Positions 9,311-20,080 are shown, counted from the first letter of the stretch. The stretch is 64,000 bases of DNA from Pseudomonadota bacterium (GCA_021847015.1 JAJZVW010000010.1:48852-112851), one strand, 5' to 3'. The notes: a model not told the origin generated them from the sequence alone. Program-made: numbers and translations.

Positions 9311-9844
9311 TCAGAAATCGCGTTCTATCTTGAACGTGTTGAACAGTATGTCGAGAGCGACCGCCTGGGCGCCGTGATTCACCGCGTCGAAAATGTCGCC
9401 ATCGGTCCAGCCCTGGGCGCGCACCGCGTCGACGTCTCCAGCCGTTACCGACAGCGAGTCCCGAACCGCCTTGATCGACAGGGCAACCAGCGCCTGTTCC
9501 CTGGGCGCGAGCGGGGAGTTGCCAATATCCTCGCGCGTCGCCGTGACCTGATCCGCGGTCCATTCGCACACATCGATGAGGACACTGGCGTTGCGGTCGA
9601 TGCAGTAGGCACAGCGCGCCTGGATGGAAGCCAACATGCGGATGACGGCCAAGACCGCCATGCCGATGTTCGGATGGTTCCAGTAATAGCTCATCGCCTC
9701 CTGGCGGTTCTTCAGAAGGAAAGGGCTGGCGCTGAGAAGTTGAATCGGGGTAGGCACGATGCCCAGCCGCTTTTTGACCTGGCCATAGACTTCGGCCACG
9801 TCACCTGTGGCGGCTTCCGGCGATTGGGTCGCGATCAAGGGCAT
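9311..9844 (-). CDS. AhpD-like / carboxymuconolactone decarboxylase family protein
   Basis: 177 residues. The core has the redox pair Cys78/Cys81 (ARCAYCIDRNAS), the AhpD-type CxxC that supports peroxidase or disulfide-reductase chemistry in this family, followed by the helical ALVALSIKAV region. The start overlaps the end of the TetR gene by ten bases, so the two form one operon. The likely role is response to a peroxide or electrophile sensed by the regulator; the substrate cannot be told. Confidence 0.75.
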   Translation of the reverse strand: MPLIATQSPEAATGDVAEVYGQVKKRLGIVPTPIQLLSASPFLLKNRQEAMSYYWNHPNIGMAVLAVIRMLASIQARCAYCIDRNASVLIDVCEWTADQVTATREDIGNSPLAPREQALVALSIKAVRDSLSVTAGDVDAVRAQGWTDGDIFDAVNHGAQAVALDILFNTFKIERDF

Positions 9845-10446
9845 GACGTTCCTCCCTTCAGGGTGTCGAGATAGTTCACCAACTGGGTCAGGCAGGCCCG
9901 GTAGGTTTCCAGCGATTGCAGACTCTTGGCGACGCCAATGCAGCCCCAGATGCTGGACACGATGAACAGCGCCGCCTGGGCGGGATCGACGCCATCGCGC
10001 AGTTCGCCCGTCGTCTGGGCGTACCTCAGGCCGGCAACCAGGGTTTCCTGCCACTCGTTTACCAATGCGGTCAGCGCCGCCCGGAAACCCTCATCCAAGG
10101 GGCTCATTTCCTGCATCAGATTGTTGATGGGGCACCCCAGGGCAATATAGGCGGCATCCACTTCGTCCCGGCGCGACACGATGACCGCCCGTAGGGCCGC
10201 CAGGGGAAACGGCGACGTCCGGATCGGATCCAGGTGCCAAGCGGTAAAGCGCGGGCGAATGACATCGTCGATGACCGCCAAGCCCAGGGCCTTTTTGTCG
10301 GGAAAGTGATGGTAAAGGGCGCCCTTCGTCAGTCCGGTGTCGGACAGGATTTGGCCGATGGAAGCTGCCTGGAACCCATGGCGATGGATTTCTCCGAAGG
10401 CAGCTTCGAGCAGGCTTTGGCGTGTTTGGTCGGGGTTTCTTTTCAT
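9835..10446 (-). CDS. TetR-family transcriptional regulator
   Basis: 203 residues. The N-terminal helix-turn-helix is clear (QSLLEAAFGEIHRHGF, then TGLTKGALYHHFPDKKALG), followed by a variable helical ligand-binding domain with two cysteines (ALGCPIN, WGCIG). It is upstream of, and overlaps, the AhpD-like gene. A palindrome 10 bases before its ATG suggests autoregulation. Confidence 0.9.
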   Translation of the reverse strand: MKRNPDQTRQSLLEAAFGEIHRHGFQAASIGQILSDTGLTKGALYHHFPDKKALGLAVIDDVIRPRFTAWHLDPIRTSPFPLAALRAVIVSRRDEVDAAYIALGCPINNLMQEMSPLDEGFRAALTALVNEWQETLVAGLRYAQTTGELRDGVDPAQAALFIVSSIWGCIGVAKSLQSLETYRACLTQLVNYLDTLKGGTSCP

Positions 10447-10456
10447 GATGAGGATA

Positions 10457-10470
10457 ATACCGACCGGTAT
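10457..10470. promoter_or_regulatory. Candidate TetR operator palindrome
   Basis: ATACCG-AC-CGGTAT, a perfect 6-bp inverted repeat with a 2-base spacer, 10 bases upstream of the tetR start codon. Its size and position fit an autorepressor site. It lies in the gap before tex, so it could also affect a rightward promoter. Confidence 0.6.
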
Positions 10471-10640
10471 GGATGTGTCAACCCGAGATCGTGACGGCTC
10501 GGGCCTGACGTTCGCCTGCCTGGCGCATGCCCTGGTTGGGATGGCTCAGCCTGTCGCCCGGCTCCCCCCATGGGGGCTTCCGTATTCCCCCTGGATTGGG
10601 CTACATCCTCGGTCTTCCGAGCAACCGTGTTCAGGACCTG

Positions 10641-12980
10641 ATGACCGCCACTACATCCATTCCCAACCGCATCGCCGAAGAGCTGGGTGTCCGGGACGCC
10701 CAGGTGGTGGCGGCGATCCAATTGCTGGACGAGGGCAACACCGTCCCCTTCGTCGCCCGCTACCGCAAGGAGGCCACGGGCGGCCTGGACGATACCCAGT
10801 TGCGCACTCTGGAAGAGCGGCTGGCGTATTTGCGCGAACTTGAGGAGCGGCGTGCGGCCATCCTCGCCTCCGTCGCCGAGCAGGGCAAGCTTTCGCCCGA
10901 GCTTGAAAGCCAGATCGCCGCAGCCGACACCAAGGCGCGTCTGGAGGACCTTTATCTGCCGTACAAGCCCAAGCGGCGCACCAAGGCGCAGATCGCCCGG
11001 GAGCAGGGGCTGGGGCCGCTGGCCGACGCGCTGCTGGGCGATCCTTTGCTGGTGCCCGAGCAGGCGGCCGCCCCCTATGTGGACGCCGACAAAGGGGTGG
11101 CGGATGCCAAGGCGGCCCTCGACGGCGCCCGCCAGATCCTGATGGAGCGCTTCGCCGAGGATGCCGAGTTGGTAGGCGCGCTCCGCGAGCATCTGTGGGA
11201 CTCGGGCGTGCTGTTCTCCTCCCTGGCCGAGGGGATGGCGGAAAAAGGCGCCAAATTTTCCGATTATTTCGCCTACCGCGAATCGATCCGGACGATTCCG
11301 TCCCACCGCGCGTTGGCCCTGTTCCGGGGGCGGAACGAAAACGTGCTGTCGCTGAAGCTGCTGCCCGGGGACGAGGCCGCCCAGCCAGACGGGGTGCCGT
11401 TTACCGGCCCGGGAGAGTGCGAACGCAAGATCGCTCACCGCTTCCGCATCGGCGCCTTGGGCCGGCCGGGCGATTCCTGGCTGATGGAGACGGTGCGCTG
11501 GGCCTGGCGGGTGAAGCTGCATCTTCATCTGGAGTTGGAGCTGCTGGGCCGCCTGCGCGAGACGGCCGAGGAGGAGGCGATCCAGGTCTTCGCCCGCAAT
11601 TTGCGGGCGCTTCTACTTCAGGCGCCGGCCGGCATGCGGGCGACCCTGGGTCTCGATCCCGGCATCCGCACCGGCGTCAAGGTCGCGGTGGTGGACGGGA
11701 CCGGCAAGCTGGTGGACACCGCGACGGTCTATCCGTTCCAGCCCCGCAACGACGTCATGGGCGCGCTGGCGACGCTGTCGTCCCTGGCGCGGCGGCACAA
11801 GGTCGGGCTGATCGCCATCGGCAACGGCACCGCCAGCCGGGAAACCGACCGCCTGGCCACCGAACTGATCAAACGCAATGCCGATCTGGGGCTGGAAAAG
11901 CTGGTGGTGAGCGAGGCGGGCGCCTCGGTCTATTCGGCGTCCGAACTGGCGGCCAAGGAATTTCCCGACGTGGACGTGTCCCTGCGCGGCGCCGTGTCCA
12001 TCGGCCGGCGGCTTCAGGACCCGCTGGCGGAACTGGTGAAGATCGACCCCAAGTCCATTGGCGTCGGCCAGTACCAGCACGATGTCAACCAAGCCCGGCT
12101 GGGCCGTGCCCTCGACGCCGTGGTCGAAGACTGCGTCAACGCCGTGGGTGTCGAGGTCAACACGGCATCGGCGCCTCTCCTGGCGCGGGTGGCGGGGTTG
12201 AGTGCGACCGTGGCGAAAAACATCGTCGAATTCCGCGACACGAACGGCCCGTTTGCCTCGCGCGAGGCGTTGAAGCGGGTGGACCGGCTTGGGGCGAAGG
12301 CGTTCGAGCAGGCGGCAGGGTTCCTGCGCATCCGGGGCGGCGCCAATCCCCTGGACACCTCGGCCGTGCATCCCGAAGCCTATCCGGTCGTCGAGCGAAT
12401 CGTCGCCGCCACCGGGCGCGAGGTGCGCTCGCTGGTCGGCGACGTGGCGTTCCTGCGGTCTCTGAGCGCGTCCCGGTTCACCGACGAGCGCTTCGGCGAG
12501 CCGACCGTCCGGGACATCCTCAAGGAATTGGAGAAACCCGGCCGCGATCCCCGTCCCGAGTTCAAGACCGCCGCCTTCAAGGAGGGGGTCGAAACCATGG
12601 AGGACCTTAGGCCGGGCATGGTGTTGGAAGGCGTGGTCACCAACGTCACCAATTTCGGCGCCTTCGTCGATGTCGGCGTCCACCAGGATGGTCTCGTCCA
12701 CGTGTCCGTCCTGGCCGACCGCTTCGTCAAGGACCCGCACGAGGTGGTCAAGCCGGGGGACGTCGTGTCGGTAAAGGTGGTCGAGATCGATCTCAAGCGC
12801 CGGCGCATCGCGCTCTCGATGCGGATGGGGCAGCCGGCGGCCAAAACGGTGGCGGAACGTGCCGCTCCGTCCCGGCCCCAGGCCAAGAGCCCTCCTCCCA
12901 AGGACGCGGCGCGCGGCGGGCGCGAGCCATCGGGCGGCGCCCTGGCCGAGGCGTTCGCCCGTGCCAAAAGGAAGGGCTGA
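10641..12980 (+). CDS. tex: Tex-family RNA-binding transcriptional accessory protein
   Basis: 779 residues, the usual Tex length. The N-terminal helical region ([20 protein letters not shown]) is followed by the YqgF/RNase H-like domain ([21 protein letters not shown], about 335-460), helix-hairpin-helix segments ([31 protein letters not shown]) and a C-terminal S1 domain (about 655-725, [20 protein letters not shown]). A basic Ala/Pro/Arg tail follows. Tex binds nucleic acids and influences transcription. The ATG at 10641 is preferred over upstream frame-open codons because it begins just before the conserved [11 protein letters not shown]. Confidence 0.95.
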   Translation: MTATTSIPNRIAEELGVRDAQVVAAIQLLDEGNTVPFVARYRKEATGGLDDTQLRTLEERLAYLRELEERRAAILASVAEQGKLSPELESQIAAADTKARLEDLYLPYKPKRRTKAQIAREQGLGPLADALLGDPLLVPEQAAAPYVDADKGVADAKAALDGARQILMERFAEDAELVGALREHLWDSGVLFSSLAEGMAEKGAKFSDYFAYRESIRTIPSHRALALFRGRNENVLSLKLLPGDEAAQPDGVPFTGPGECERKIAHRFRIGALGRPGDSWLMETVRWAWRVKLHLHLELELLGRLRETAEEEAIQVFARNLRALLLQAPAGMRATLGLDPGIRTGVKVAVVDGTGKLVDTATVYPFQPRNDVMGALATLSSLARRHKVGLIAIGNGTASRETDRLATELIKRNADLGLEKLVVSEAGASVYSASELAAKEFPDVDVSLRGAVSIGRRLQDPLAELVKIDPKSIGVGQYQHDVNQARLGRALDAVVEDCVNAVGVEVNTASAPLLARVAGLSATVAKNIVEFRDTNGPFASREALKRVDRLGAKAFEQAAGFLRIRGGANPLDTSAVHPEAYPVVERIVAATGREVRSLVGDVAFLRSLSASRFTDERFGEPTVRDILKELEKPGRDPRPEFKTAAFKEGVETMEDLRPGMVLEGVVTNVTNFGAFVDVGVHQDGLVHVSVLADRFVKDPHEVVKPGDVVSVKVVEIDLKRRRIALSMRMGQPAAKTVAERAAPSRPQAKSPPPKDAARGGREPSGGALAEAFARAKRKG

Positions 12981-12983
12981 TCC

Positions 12984-14228
12984 ATGATGCGCCGCCGCTG
13001 GTCCGCCGTCATCGCCGTGCTGGCCGGGCTGGCCTGCGCCGAGGGTGAGGCCGCGCCGCCCGCCAGCCGTGCCGAGCCGGCCATCGTGGTCGGGGTGGTC
13101 GCCACCCTCAGCGGGCCTGAGGGCGTGGGCGGCCGGGACGCGCTCGATGGTTTCCGCCTGGCGCTCAAGGATCTCGGCCAACGCTTCGGCAATCAGGAAG
13201 TCCGGGTCGTCGAGATCGACGACAAGGGGGCCGCGGACGTCGCCCTTGCCGAAACTCGCAGGCTGATCGAGCGCGACCACCCCCAGTTCGTGGTCACGGC
13301 CATCGGTCCCGCGTCGCTGTCCGCCGTGCTGCCGATCCTGTCGGCGTCGCGGACTTTCGCCGTCAACCTGGGCGGGACGACGGCGGCCATGGCCGGTGCG
13401 GGGTGCAGCATGTGGCTGTTCGACATCGCCGGCCTTGCCGATGGCGACCACGAAGCCGCCGGTGCCCAGATGGCGGCCGACCGCGTCGGGCGTCTGGTGG
13501 TGGTCGGCCCCGATTCGGCTCCCACCCAGGACGCCGTCGCCGCTCTCAGGCGCACGTTCCCCGGGGAGGTCGCCGCCGTCGTGACCCCGCCGCACGGGGC
13601 CACGGTCTACACGCGCGAACTGGCGCAAATCCGGACCATCAAGCCGGACGCGGTCTACGATCTGCTGACCGGCGGCATGGGGGTCGAGTTCGTGCGCGCC
13701 TGGGGGCAGTCGGCGCTGAACGGGAAGGTGCCGCTCTACGCTCCCTGGTGGGGGTTCGAGCGGACCAGCCTGGCGGCCATTGGGGATGCTGCGGCGGGTG
13801 TGACCACCTTCGGCTCGTGGTCACCCGATCTCGACAATCCCGCCAGCCATCGGCTGGTCGCCGAGTACGAGGCCGAATACGGCCGTCCGGCCACCACCTG
13901 GGCGGCGCAGGGGTACGACGCCGGCACCCTGCTCGACGCGGCGCTGAAATCCACCAAGGGCGCCACCAGCAACACCGATGCCGTGAGGCTGGCGCTGCTC
14001 CGCGCCGACTTTCCCTCGGTCCGCGGTCCGATCCGGTTCGGCGCCAACCATTTTCCTGTGCTGACCTATTACAGCCGCAAAGTGGTTCACGACGCCAAAG
14101 GCCGCCTGGTCAGCGAAAGCCGGGCCATCGCGCTGAAGGATTGGCATGACCGCTACGCTCCCGCCTGCCCCATGCGGTTGGAGGAAGCCCCGAAGCCGAA
14201 GGCCGCTGCCGACAGGAAAAAGGGATAG
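12984..14228 (+). CDS. Periplasmic substrate-binding protein, branched-chain amino acid type
   Basis: 414 residues. An N-terminal signal peptide (MMRRRWSAVIAVLAGLACAEG) leads into a type I periplasmic-binding fold: VVGVVATLSGPEGVGGRDALDGF is the typical opening of LivJ-like proteins. No permease or ATPase genes are nearby, so it is an orphan binding protein and its ligand is unknown. It starts three bases after the tex stop codon and may share its transcript. Confidence 0.8.
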   Translation: MMRRRWSAVIAVLAGLACAEGEAAPPASRAEPAIVVGVVATLSGPEGVGGRDALDGFRLALKDLGQRFGNQEVRVVEIDDKGAADVALAETRRLIERDHPQFVVTAIGPASLSAVLPILSASRTFAVNLGGTTAAMAGAGCSMWLFDIAGLADGDHEAAGAQMAADRVGRLVVVGPDSAPTQDAVAALRRTFPGEVAAVVTPPHGATVYTRELAQIRTIKPDAVYDLLTGGMGVEFVRAWGQSALNGKVPLYAPWWGFERTSLAAIGDAAAGVTTFGSWSPDLDNPASHRLVAEYEAEYGRPATTWAAQGYDAGTLLDAALKSTKGATSNTDAVRLALLRADFPSVRGPIRFGANHFPVLTYYSRKVVHDAKGRLVSESRAIALKDWHDRYAPACPMRLEEAPKPKAAADRKKG

Positions 14229-14300
14229 ACATCCGGCCACCTTCTGGCATCGGGCCACCCCACCTAAACTGCCCCCGTCCAGAAACGGGCGAGGGCGCGG

Positions 14301-16076
14301 ATGCGGCTTCTTGCGGGCTTCGTTCTGGCGCTGTCGCTGAGCGTCGCGGCCGGCGCCCGCTGCGAGGAGGCCGTACCCTACCGGGCCGAACTGTCGGGGG
14401 TCGAGGGCACGGATCTGGCCGAGAGCATCGAAGCGGCGTCACAGCTGATATCGTTGCAGGACCGGCCGCCGGCGAGCGTGGTCGCGCTGAAGCGGCGGGC
14501 GGACGACGATCATGCGCGCATCGTCGAAGCGCTGCGCTCGGAAGGCTATTACGAGGGCGACGCTTCCATCACCATGGACGACACGCGGCGTCCGGTGCCG
14601 GTGCATATCCACGTGGACCCAGGGCCCGAATTCCGCCTTGCCCGGTACGACGTGGCGTTCCATGCCCCTAAGGGGCAACCGGCCCCCGAACCGGTTCCTC
14701 TCGACATGCTTGGGGTGGAATTGGGCGAGCCGGCCCGCGCCGGGACGGTGTTGCAGGCGCAAGACAAGCTGCTCCAGGCGTTGGCGCAGCAGGGCTATCC
14801 GCTGGCGAAGGTCGCCGACCGCCAGGCCGTCGTGGACCATGCCGACAAGGAGATGAGGGTCACGGTCACCGTGGACAGCGGCCCGCTCGCGCATTTCGGG
14901 ACGGTGACCATCGAGGGGCTCCACCAGGTCAGCGAATCCTGGGTGCGCAACCGCATCCCCTGGCGCACCGGCGACCGCTTCAGCCTCGCCGCCATGGACC
15001 GCTTGCGCAAGCGATTGGTGGACAGCCGGCTGTTCTCTTCGGTCCGCCTTTCGACCGGCACCCAAGTGAACGCCAATGGCGAATTGCCGATCACCGTGGC
15101 CCTCACCGAGGGCAAGAAGCGGTCGGTGGGCGGGGGGGGCAACTGGTCCACGACCGAAGGCTTCGGCGGCCAAGCCTTCTGGGAGAACCGCAACCTGCTG
15201 GGCGGTGCCGAGACGCTGCGCGCCGAAGCCACCGTTAGCCAGATCATGGAGGCGGCCGATCTCGCCTATACGGCGCCGGACCTCCGTGTGCCCGGCGAGG
15301 ATTTCATCGCCTCGACGCGGGTCGAAAAGCAGATCACCGAAGCCTACACCACCCGCACCGCCGGCGCGGCGGCCGGCCTGTCCTGGCAGCTCGGCGACAC
15401 TTGGCGCGCATCCGCGTCCACCGCGGTCGAGCGCACCCTCCAATTGCAGGAGGGTCAGAACGCCTCCTTCACGCTGGTTTCCCTGCCGTTCGAACTGCGG
15501 CACGACAGCACCGACAGCATTCTCGATCCCTCCACCGGCGACCGGATGGTGCTCACCGACCAGCCCTTTCTCAACGTGCTCGGAACGCTCACTCCGTTCA
15601 ACCGCATCTCCCTCTACGACACCCGGTATCTCCAGGTGTTCGACCGGCCGCGCACCGTCCTGGCCGGCTGGCTTCGGGCCGGCGCCATCCAGGGGGTCGG
15701 CGTGTTCCAGGTGCCGGCGAACAGGCGTTTCTATGTCGGCGGCGGCGGATCGGTGCGGGGCTTCGGCTATCAGAAGGCCGGGCCCATCGATACGGCGGGG
15801 GTGTCCGTCGGCGGCGCTTCGGAACTCTCGTTCGGCGGCGAGGTCCGGGTGAAGGTCACCGACACCATCGGCTTGGTTCCCTTCCTCGAAGGCGGTCGCG
15901 CTTACGAGCAGAGGCTTCCCGATTTTAGCCAGGAGATGTTTTGGGGAGCGGGCATCGGCGTACGCTATTACACCCCGATCGGGCCCGTGCGTGCCGACAT
16001 CGCCTTCCCGCTCAATCCCCGCCCCGGGATCGACGATGGCTACCAGCTTTATTTCAGTCTGGGACAGGCGTTCTAG
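14301..16076 (+). CDS. tamA: TamA-like Omp85 outer-membrane protein
   Basis: 591 residues: signal peptide (MRLLAGFVLALSLSVAAGA), POTRA-type domains (about 30-270; for example GTVTIEGLHQVSESWVRNRI) and a C-terminal beta-barrel (about 275-591) with the conserved loop-6 motif GGSVRGFGYQ and the last strand YQLYFSLGQAF ending in Phe. With TamB it forms the translocation and assembly module that links inner and outer membranes and supports autotransporter assembly or lipid transport. tamB follows 122 bases downstream. Confidence 0.93.
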   Translation: MRLLAGFVLALSLSVAAGARCEEAVPYRAELSGVEGTDLAESIEAASQLISLQDRPPASVVALKRRADDDHARIVEALRSEGYYEGDASITMDDTRRPVPVHIHVDPGPEFRLARYDVAFHAPKGQPAPEPVPLDMLGVELGEPARAGTVLQAQDKLLQALAQQGYPLAKVADRQAVVDHADKEMRVTVTVDSGPLAHFGTVTIEGLHQVSESWVRNRIPWRTGDRFSLAAMDRLRKRLVDSRLFSSVRLSTGTQVNANGELPITVALTEGKKRSVGGGGNWSTTEGFGGQAFWENRNLLGGAETLRAEATVSQIMEAADLAYTAPDLRVPGEDFIASTRVEKQITEAYTTRTAGAAAGLSWQLGDTWRASASTAVERTLQLQEGQNASFTLVSLPFELRHDSTDSILDPSTGDRMVLTDQPFLNVLGTLTPFNRISLYDTRYLQVFDRPRTVLAGWLRAGAIQGVGVFQVPANRRFYVGGGGSVRGFGYQKAGPIDTAGVSVGGASELSFGGEVRVKVTDTIGLVPFLEGGRAYEQRLPDFSQEMFWGAGIGVRYYTPIGPVRADIAFPLNPRPGIDDGYQLYFSLGQAF

Positions 16077-16084
16077 GGAGATCT

Positions 16085-16132
16085 CCCGCAATTCCCCCGA
16101 AAGATCCTTGGCTTGCGCCCGGGATGACGACA
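16085..16132. repeat. Partial, degenerate copy of the dispersed palindromic repeat
   Basis: Contains CCCCCGAAAGATCCTTGG and the end CGGGATGACGACA, matching the right half of the copies at 52189 and 57665. The left half is almost unrecognisable. It sits between tamA and tamB. Confidence 0.45.
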
Positions 16133-16198
16133 CATGGGGCACAGGGGGAAGGGCTGGGATCGTACGGGAAGTAGAGGCCGGACGGGGAAGGGAAGCCC

Positions 16199-19100
16199 AT
16201 GCCGCCGCGCCTGCGCCTGGTCGTTACCGTCGTCGTCGCCACTGTGTTTTCGGTCATGTCGCTGGTTGCCGCGGCCTTCGTCGGGCTGCATACGGGACCA
16301 GGCCAGCGAATGTTGGGCGGCCTCTTGCAACGTACGCTGTCCGGCCCCGGGCGGCAGGTTGCGTTCACGGGCTTCCGCTTCGGCTGGCCGTTCACCCTGA
16401 CCGCCAAAACCGTGACGGTGGCCGACGAGGACGGCGTCTGGCTCCGCATCGCGGAGCCGGACATCGCGTGGCGTCCGGCCCGGCTTCTCGGCGGTGTCAT
16501 CGCCGTCGATCGGGTGGTCGCCCGCCGGATCGAAGTGATGCGGCCGCCTCTTCCGTCACCCCCGTCCGGCACGTCTTCGGCGATCGGCCTCGCGAACCTT
16601 CCCTTTGCGATACGTCTTGCCCGCATAGCGCTGCCGGTCGATCTGGACACCCCGGTCCTGGGGCATCCCGTGAGCCTTCGTCTGGACGGCTTCATCGGGA
16701 GCGGGCGGGACGGTGTCGATCTTCTTCTGCGTGCCGACGAGCGAACGCGGCTGCGCCTGGCTGGGACGGTCGAGGACGGCGGCATTGACCTGCGTTGGCG
16801 GGCGGACGTCCCGGATTTGGCCTATTGGCGGCGTTTGGCCGGGATGGCGATCGGCGGGCGATTGACCGCCGATGGGGTCGTCGCCGGGCGATTGCCCGCT
16901 CCATCCGTTTCCGGCGCGGTGACGGTGGCATCCGGCGTCGCGGCCGGCTTGGCGTGGGACGAGGCCTCCCTGACCGTGCGGGCGATGCCCCGGGGCGAGG
17001 TGTGGGCCGTGTCGATGTCGGCGCGCGTTCAAAGCCCCCGTTGGGGCGACCGGTCGGCATTCGTACCCTGGCTGGGCGCCGACGCCGTGGGCGATGTCGC
17101 GCCCGCGTCCGGCCGCGTGCGCATTGCCTCGGCGCGGCTGCGGACCGAGGGCGCGGCATTGTCCGGTTTCGGCATCCTGAACAGCCGCGGGGGGGGAACC
17201 GTCGCGGTGGTGACGGGGCGGGTTCCACGGATTGCGCGGTTCCTCGGTCCCGGCGCCGCGCCGGTCTCCGGGTCGGTCTCGCTCGCGGCGTACCTGTCGG
17301 GCGATGCGGCGGCGGGCCGCCTTGCCGCTCTGGTACGGATCGACGGAACCGGCCTGTCCTCCGCCGATGCCGGGGTGGACCGCGCCTTGGGGCCGACGGT
17401 CCGGGGCGGCGCAACCCTGACGCTGACGCCGGCGGGCGCGCGGATGGCCGCCCGCCTGGAGGCGCGGGGCGGACATGTCTGGGCGGGCGGCGGGGTATCG
17501 CCCAGGCTCGATTTGTGGACGGTCGCGAAGGTTCCCGATCTGTCGATGGTGACCGAACGGGCCGCCGGCGGCGTGGAACTGGATGGACATCTGGCCGGGC
17601 CGGTCGCGGATTCCGCCGCTTGGGGGGTGGCGAAGGCCGACGGCGTGAGGATGGCGGGCCTTCCGCCAGCGGACGGCGTCGCCGGCCTCACCATGGGGCA
17701 CATCGGCCGTGGGCCGGCCGGCACCGTGACGCTGAGCCTCCGTCAGGGAGAGCATCCGTTGGCTGGCTCGGCCCGCATCGCCCTGGGGCGGGAGGTGCGG
17801 GTGGAAGCCCTCCATCTGGCTTCGGATCGGTCGCGGGTCGATGGCTCCGTCGTCGTGGCGGACGGCCGGGCGCGGGGACGCTTCACGGCCAGTGTGCCCC
17901 AATTGTCGGCCTGGCGGGACATCACCGGGCTGTCGGCGGAGGCTCGCCTGGAGGCCGAAGCCGTCCTCGATCCCGCCAACGGCCAGACTGCGCGCCTCGC
18001 GGTCACCGCCGATGCGATCGGCTGGGCGGGTGCCCAAATCCGGTCGGTGCAGTTGCAGGCGGCCGCCTCGCGGATTACCCAGCGCCCGCTGGTCGAAGCC
18101 AGCGCGGTGGCGGCCGACATCGAGCACGGCGCGTTCCGGCTGGCGAACGTTTCCGCGCGCGTCACCGGCGGGATCGACCGCCTGGGCTTCGCGCTGGAGG
18201 GCCACGGCGGGGCCGAACTGGCGGCGCAGGGCGCGTTGAGGACGGAGGGACACGACCACGTGCTGGTCATGGATGCGTTCGCCCTCGGCGTCTCGCGCCA
18301 CCGCCTGAGCCTTCTGGGGCCGACCCGGCTCGCCTGGAGTCCGGCCGGACTCCGCTTGGCGCCGACGCGGCTCGGGCTCGATCAGGGTGTCGTCGAAGCC
18401 CGGGGCGAACAGTCCGGCCGGCGGATCGCGGCCGCCGTCCGGCTGGAACGGCTGTCCCTGTCACCCCTGACGCTGTTGGTCCCCGAGTTGGAGCCGGTAG
18501 GCACCATCAGCGGGTCGGCCAGCCTCGATGGCAGCCTTGACGATCCCCGGGCGACGGTGGCGCTTGTCGGCGAGGGATTGGGCATGGCGCAGATCTCGCA
18601 GGGAGGGATCGGCGGGGTGGATGCCCGCCTCGATGGGACCTGGCGTGCCGGCCGCGCGGACCTGCGGGCCAATTTGCATGGCGGCCAGTACCTGTCGGCC
18701 AATCTCGATGCGTCCGTACCGCTCGTCCTCGGTGGCGCGGCCATGCTGCCGCCCTCGGGGGCGGTAGCCGGCCGGCTCGTCCTCCGTGGCGACCTCGGCC
18801 GGTTGAGCACTCTGGTGCCGCTGGGGCCGAACAGCGTCGCAGGAACGATGACCGCCGATCTTCGGGCCGCCGGCACCATCGGCACGCCCCTGCTGTCGGG
18901 AACGCTCCAGGTCGCCGGGGGGCGGTACGAAAGCCTTGTGTATGGCACGGTCATGACCGCCCTCGACGCGTCGGTGCAGGTTCAAGGGGACAGCGTCGTC
19001 CTCCATGCCGCGGGCACGGACGGTAATGCCGGGACGGTCCGCCTGGACGGGCGGGCGCAATGGGCCGGCCCGGAAACCCGTTATCAGGCGACTGTGGTCC

Positions 19101-20080
19101 TGGCCAATTTCCGCGCGGTGCGGCGCGACGACATCGATGCCACCGTCTCCGGCACCTTGGGGCTGACGGGCGGGGGCGCTCAGGCCCGCCTGGCGGGCGA
19201 TGTGACCGTCGATCGCGCCGACATCGACATCAGCCGGCTGGCCGGCGCCGCGCCGCCCACTCTGGCGGTGGTGGAAATCCATTGGCCGAAGGCGGAGGAG
19301 CCCGCGCCGGAGAAGCCGTCCGCCGGCCCTGCCGTGCCCCTGGCCGTGGATGTCGCCATCAATCACGCTTTCGTGCGCGGCGAGGGGCTGGATTCGGAAT
19401 GGGGCGGCAAGCTGACGGTCGGAGGAAGCACGACCGAACCCGCGGTGACCGGCCGGCTGCGCCCGGTGCGGGGACAGTACACTCTTCTGGGAAAGGCGTT
19501 CACGCTTCAGCCCGAGAGCGTCGTCGCCTTCCTGGGCGGCACATCCCTCAGTCCCGAACTCGACGTGACCGCCGAAGCCAAGACTCCGGACATCACCGCC
19601 TTCGCGCGGGTGACGGGAACGGCGGAAAAGCCCAAGATCGATTTTTCCTCCGAGCCGCCCTTGCCGAAGGACGAAATCCTCGCACGGGTGCTGTTCGGCA
19701 GCGACATGGGCAAGCTCAGCGTCTTCCAGCAGATCCAGTTGGCACAGATGGCCGCTTCGGGACTGGGCGTGTTAGGGGCTGGAAAGGGTGGAGGATTCGA
19801 TCCCCTCGCCAAGATCCGCAGCCTTCTCGGCCTCGACGTGATCGCCATGGGCGGGGGCCCGCAAGGTGCCGCGCCCGCCGCCCCAGGGGCCAATACGGGG
19901 CCCACGCTGAGCCTGGGCAAGTACGTGGGGGAGAACACCTTCGTGCGGGTGGAACAGGGGCTCCAGGGATTGGGCCAAGTCTCCGTCGAGCGGGAGATCA
20001 CCCACGGATTTTCCATATTCACCAGCGTGGGCCCTCAGTCCGGTGAGGGTGCAGGCGTGAGCTGGCACTACGATTATTGA
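16199..20080 (+). CDS. tamB: TamB-like translocation/assembly module inner-membrane protein
   Basis: 1293 residues. One N-terminal transmembrane anchor (about 7-30) is followed by a very long periplasmic beta-rich region without internal repeats obvious by eye, and the conserved C-terminal TamB (DUF490) domain: GRLRPVRGQYTLLGKAFTL, ELDVTAEAKTPDITAFARVTG, LPKDEILARVLFG and the final GVSWHYDY. TamB is the AsmA-like bridge partner of TamA, probably carrying lipids or assisting barrel assembly. The order tamA-tamB is standard. Confidence 0.93.
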   Translation: MPPRLRLVVTVVVATVFSVMSLVAAAFVGLHTGPGQRMLGGLLQRTLSGPGRQVAFTGFRFGWPFTLTAKTVTVADEDGVWLRIAEPDIAWRPARLLGGVIAVDRVVARRIEVMRPPLPSPPSGTSSAIGLANLPFAIRLARIALPVDLDTPVLGHPVSLRLDGFIGSGRDGVDLLLRADERTRLRLAGTVEDGGIDLRWRADVPDLAYWRRLAGMAIGGRLTADGVVAGRLPAPSVSGAVTVASGVAAGLAWDEASLTVRAMPRGEVWAVSMSARVQSPRWGDRSAFVPWLGADAVGDVAPASGRVRIASARLRTEGAALSGFGILNSRGGGTVAVVTGRVPRIARFLGPGAAPVSGSVSLAAYLSGDAAAGRLAALVRIDGTGLSSADAGVDRALGPTVRGGATLTLTPAGARMAARLEARGGHVWAGGGVSPRLDLWTVAKVPDLSMVTERAAGGVELDGHLAGPVADSAAWGVAKADGVRMAGLPPADGVAGLTMGHIGRGPAGTVTLSLRQGEHPLAGSARIALGREVRVEALHLASDRSRVDGSVVVADGRARGRFTASVPQLSAWRDITGLSAEARLEAEAVLDPANGQTARLAVTADAIGWAGAQIRSVQLQAAASRITQRPLVEASAVAADIEHGAFRLANVSARVTGGIDRLGFALEGHGGAELAAQGALRTEGHDHVLVMDAFALGVSRHRLSLLGPTRLAWSPAGLRLAPTRLGLDQGVVEARGEQSGRRIAAAVRLERLSLSPLTLLVPELEPVGTISGSASLDGSLDDPRATVALVGEGLGMAQISQGGIGGVDARLDGTWRAGRADLRANLHGGQYLSANLDASVPLVLGGAAMLPPSGAVAGRLVLRGDLGRLSTLVPLGPNSVAGTMTADLRAAGTIGTPLLSGTLQVAGGRYESLVYGTVMTALDASVQVQGDSVVLHAAGTDGNAGTVRLDGRAQWAGPETRYQATVVLANFRAVRRDDIDATVSGTLGLTGGGAQARLAGDVTVDRADIDISRLAGAAPPTLAVVEIHWPKAEEPAPEKPSAGPAVPLAVDVAINHAFVRGEGLDSEWGGKLTVGGSTTEPAVTGRLRPVRGQYTLLGKAFTLQPESVVAFLGGTSLSPELDVTAEAKTPDITAFARVTGTAEKPKIDFSSEPPLPKDEILARVLFGSDMGKLSVFQQIQLAQMAASGLGVLGAGKGGGFDPLAKIRSLLGLDVIAMGGGPQGAAPAAPGANTGPTLSLGKYVGENTFVRVEQGLQGLGQVSVEREITHGFSIFTSVGPQSGEGAGVSWHYDY

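Noticed and set aside
11613..13628. 671-codon minus-strand frame opposite tex and the binding protein gene
   Set aside because: It covers two well-supported genes, has low-complexity His/Arg/Gly composition and no domain; it is a shadow of GC-rich coding sequence.
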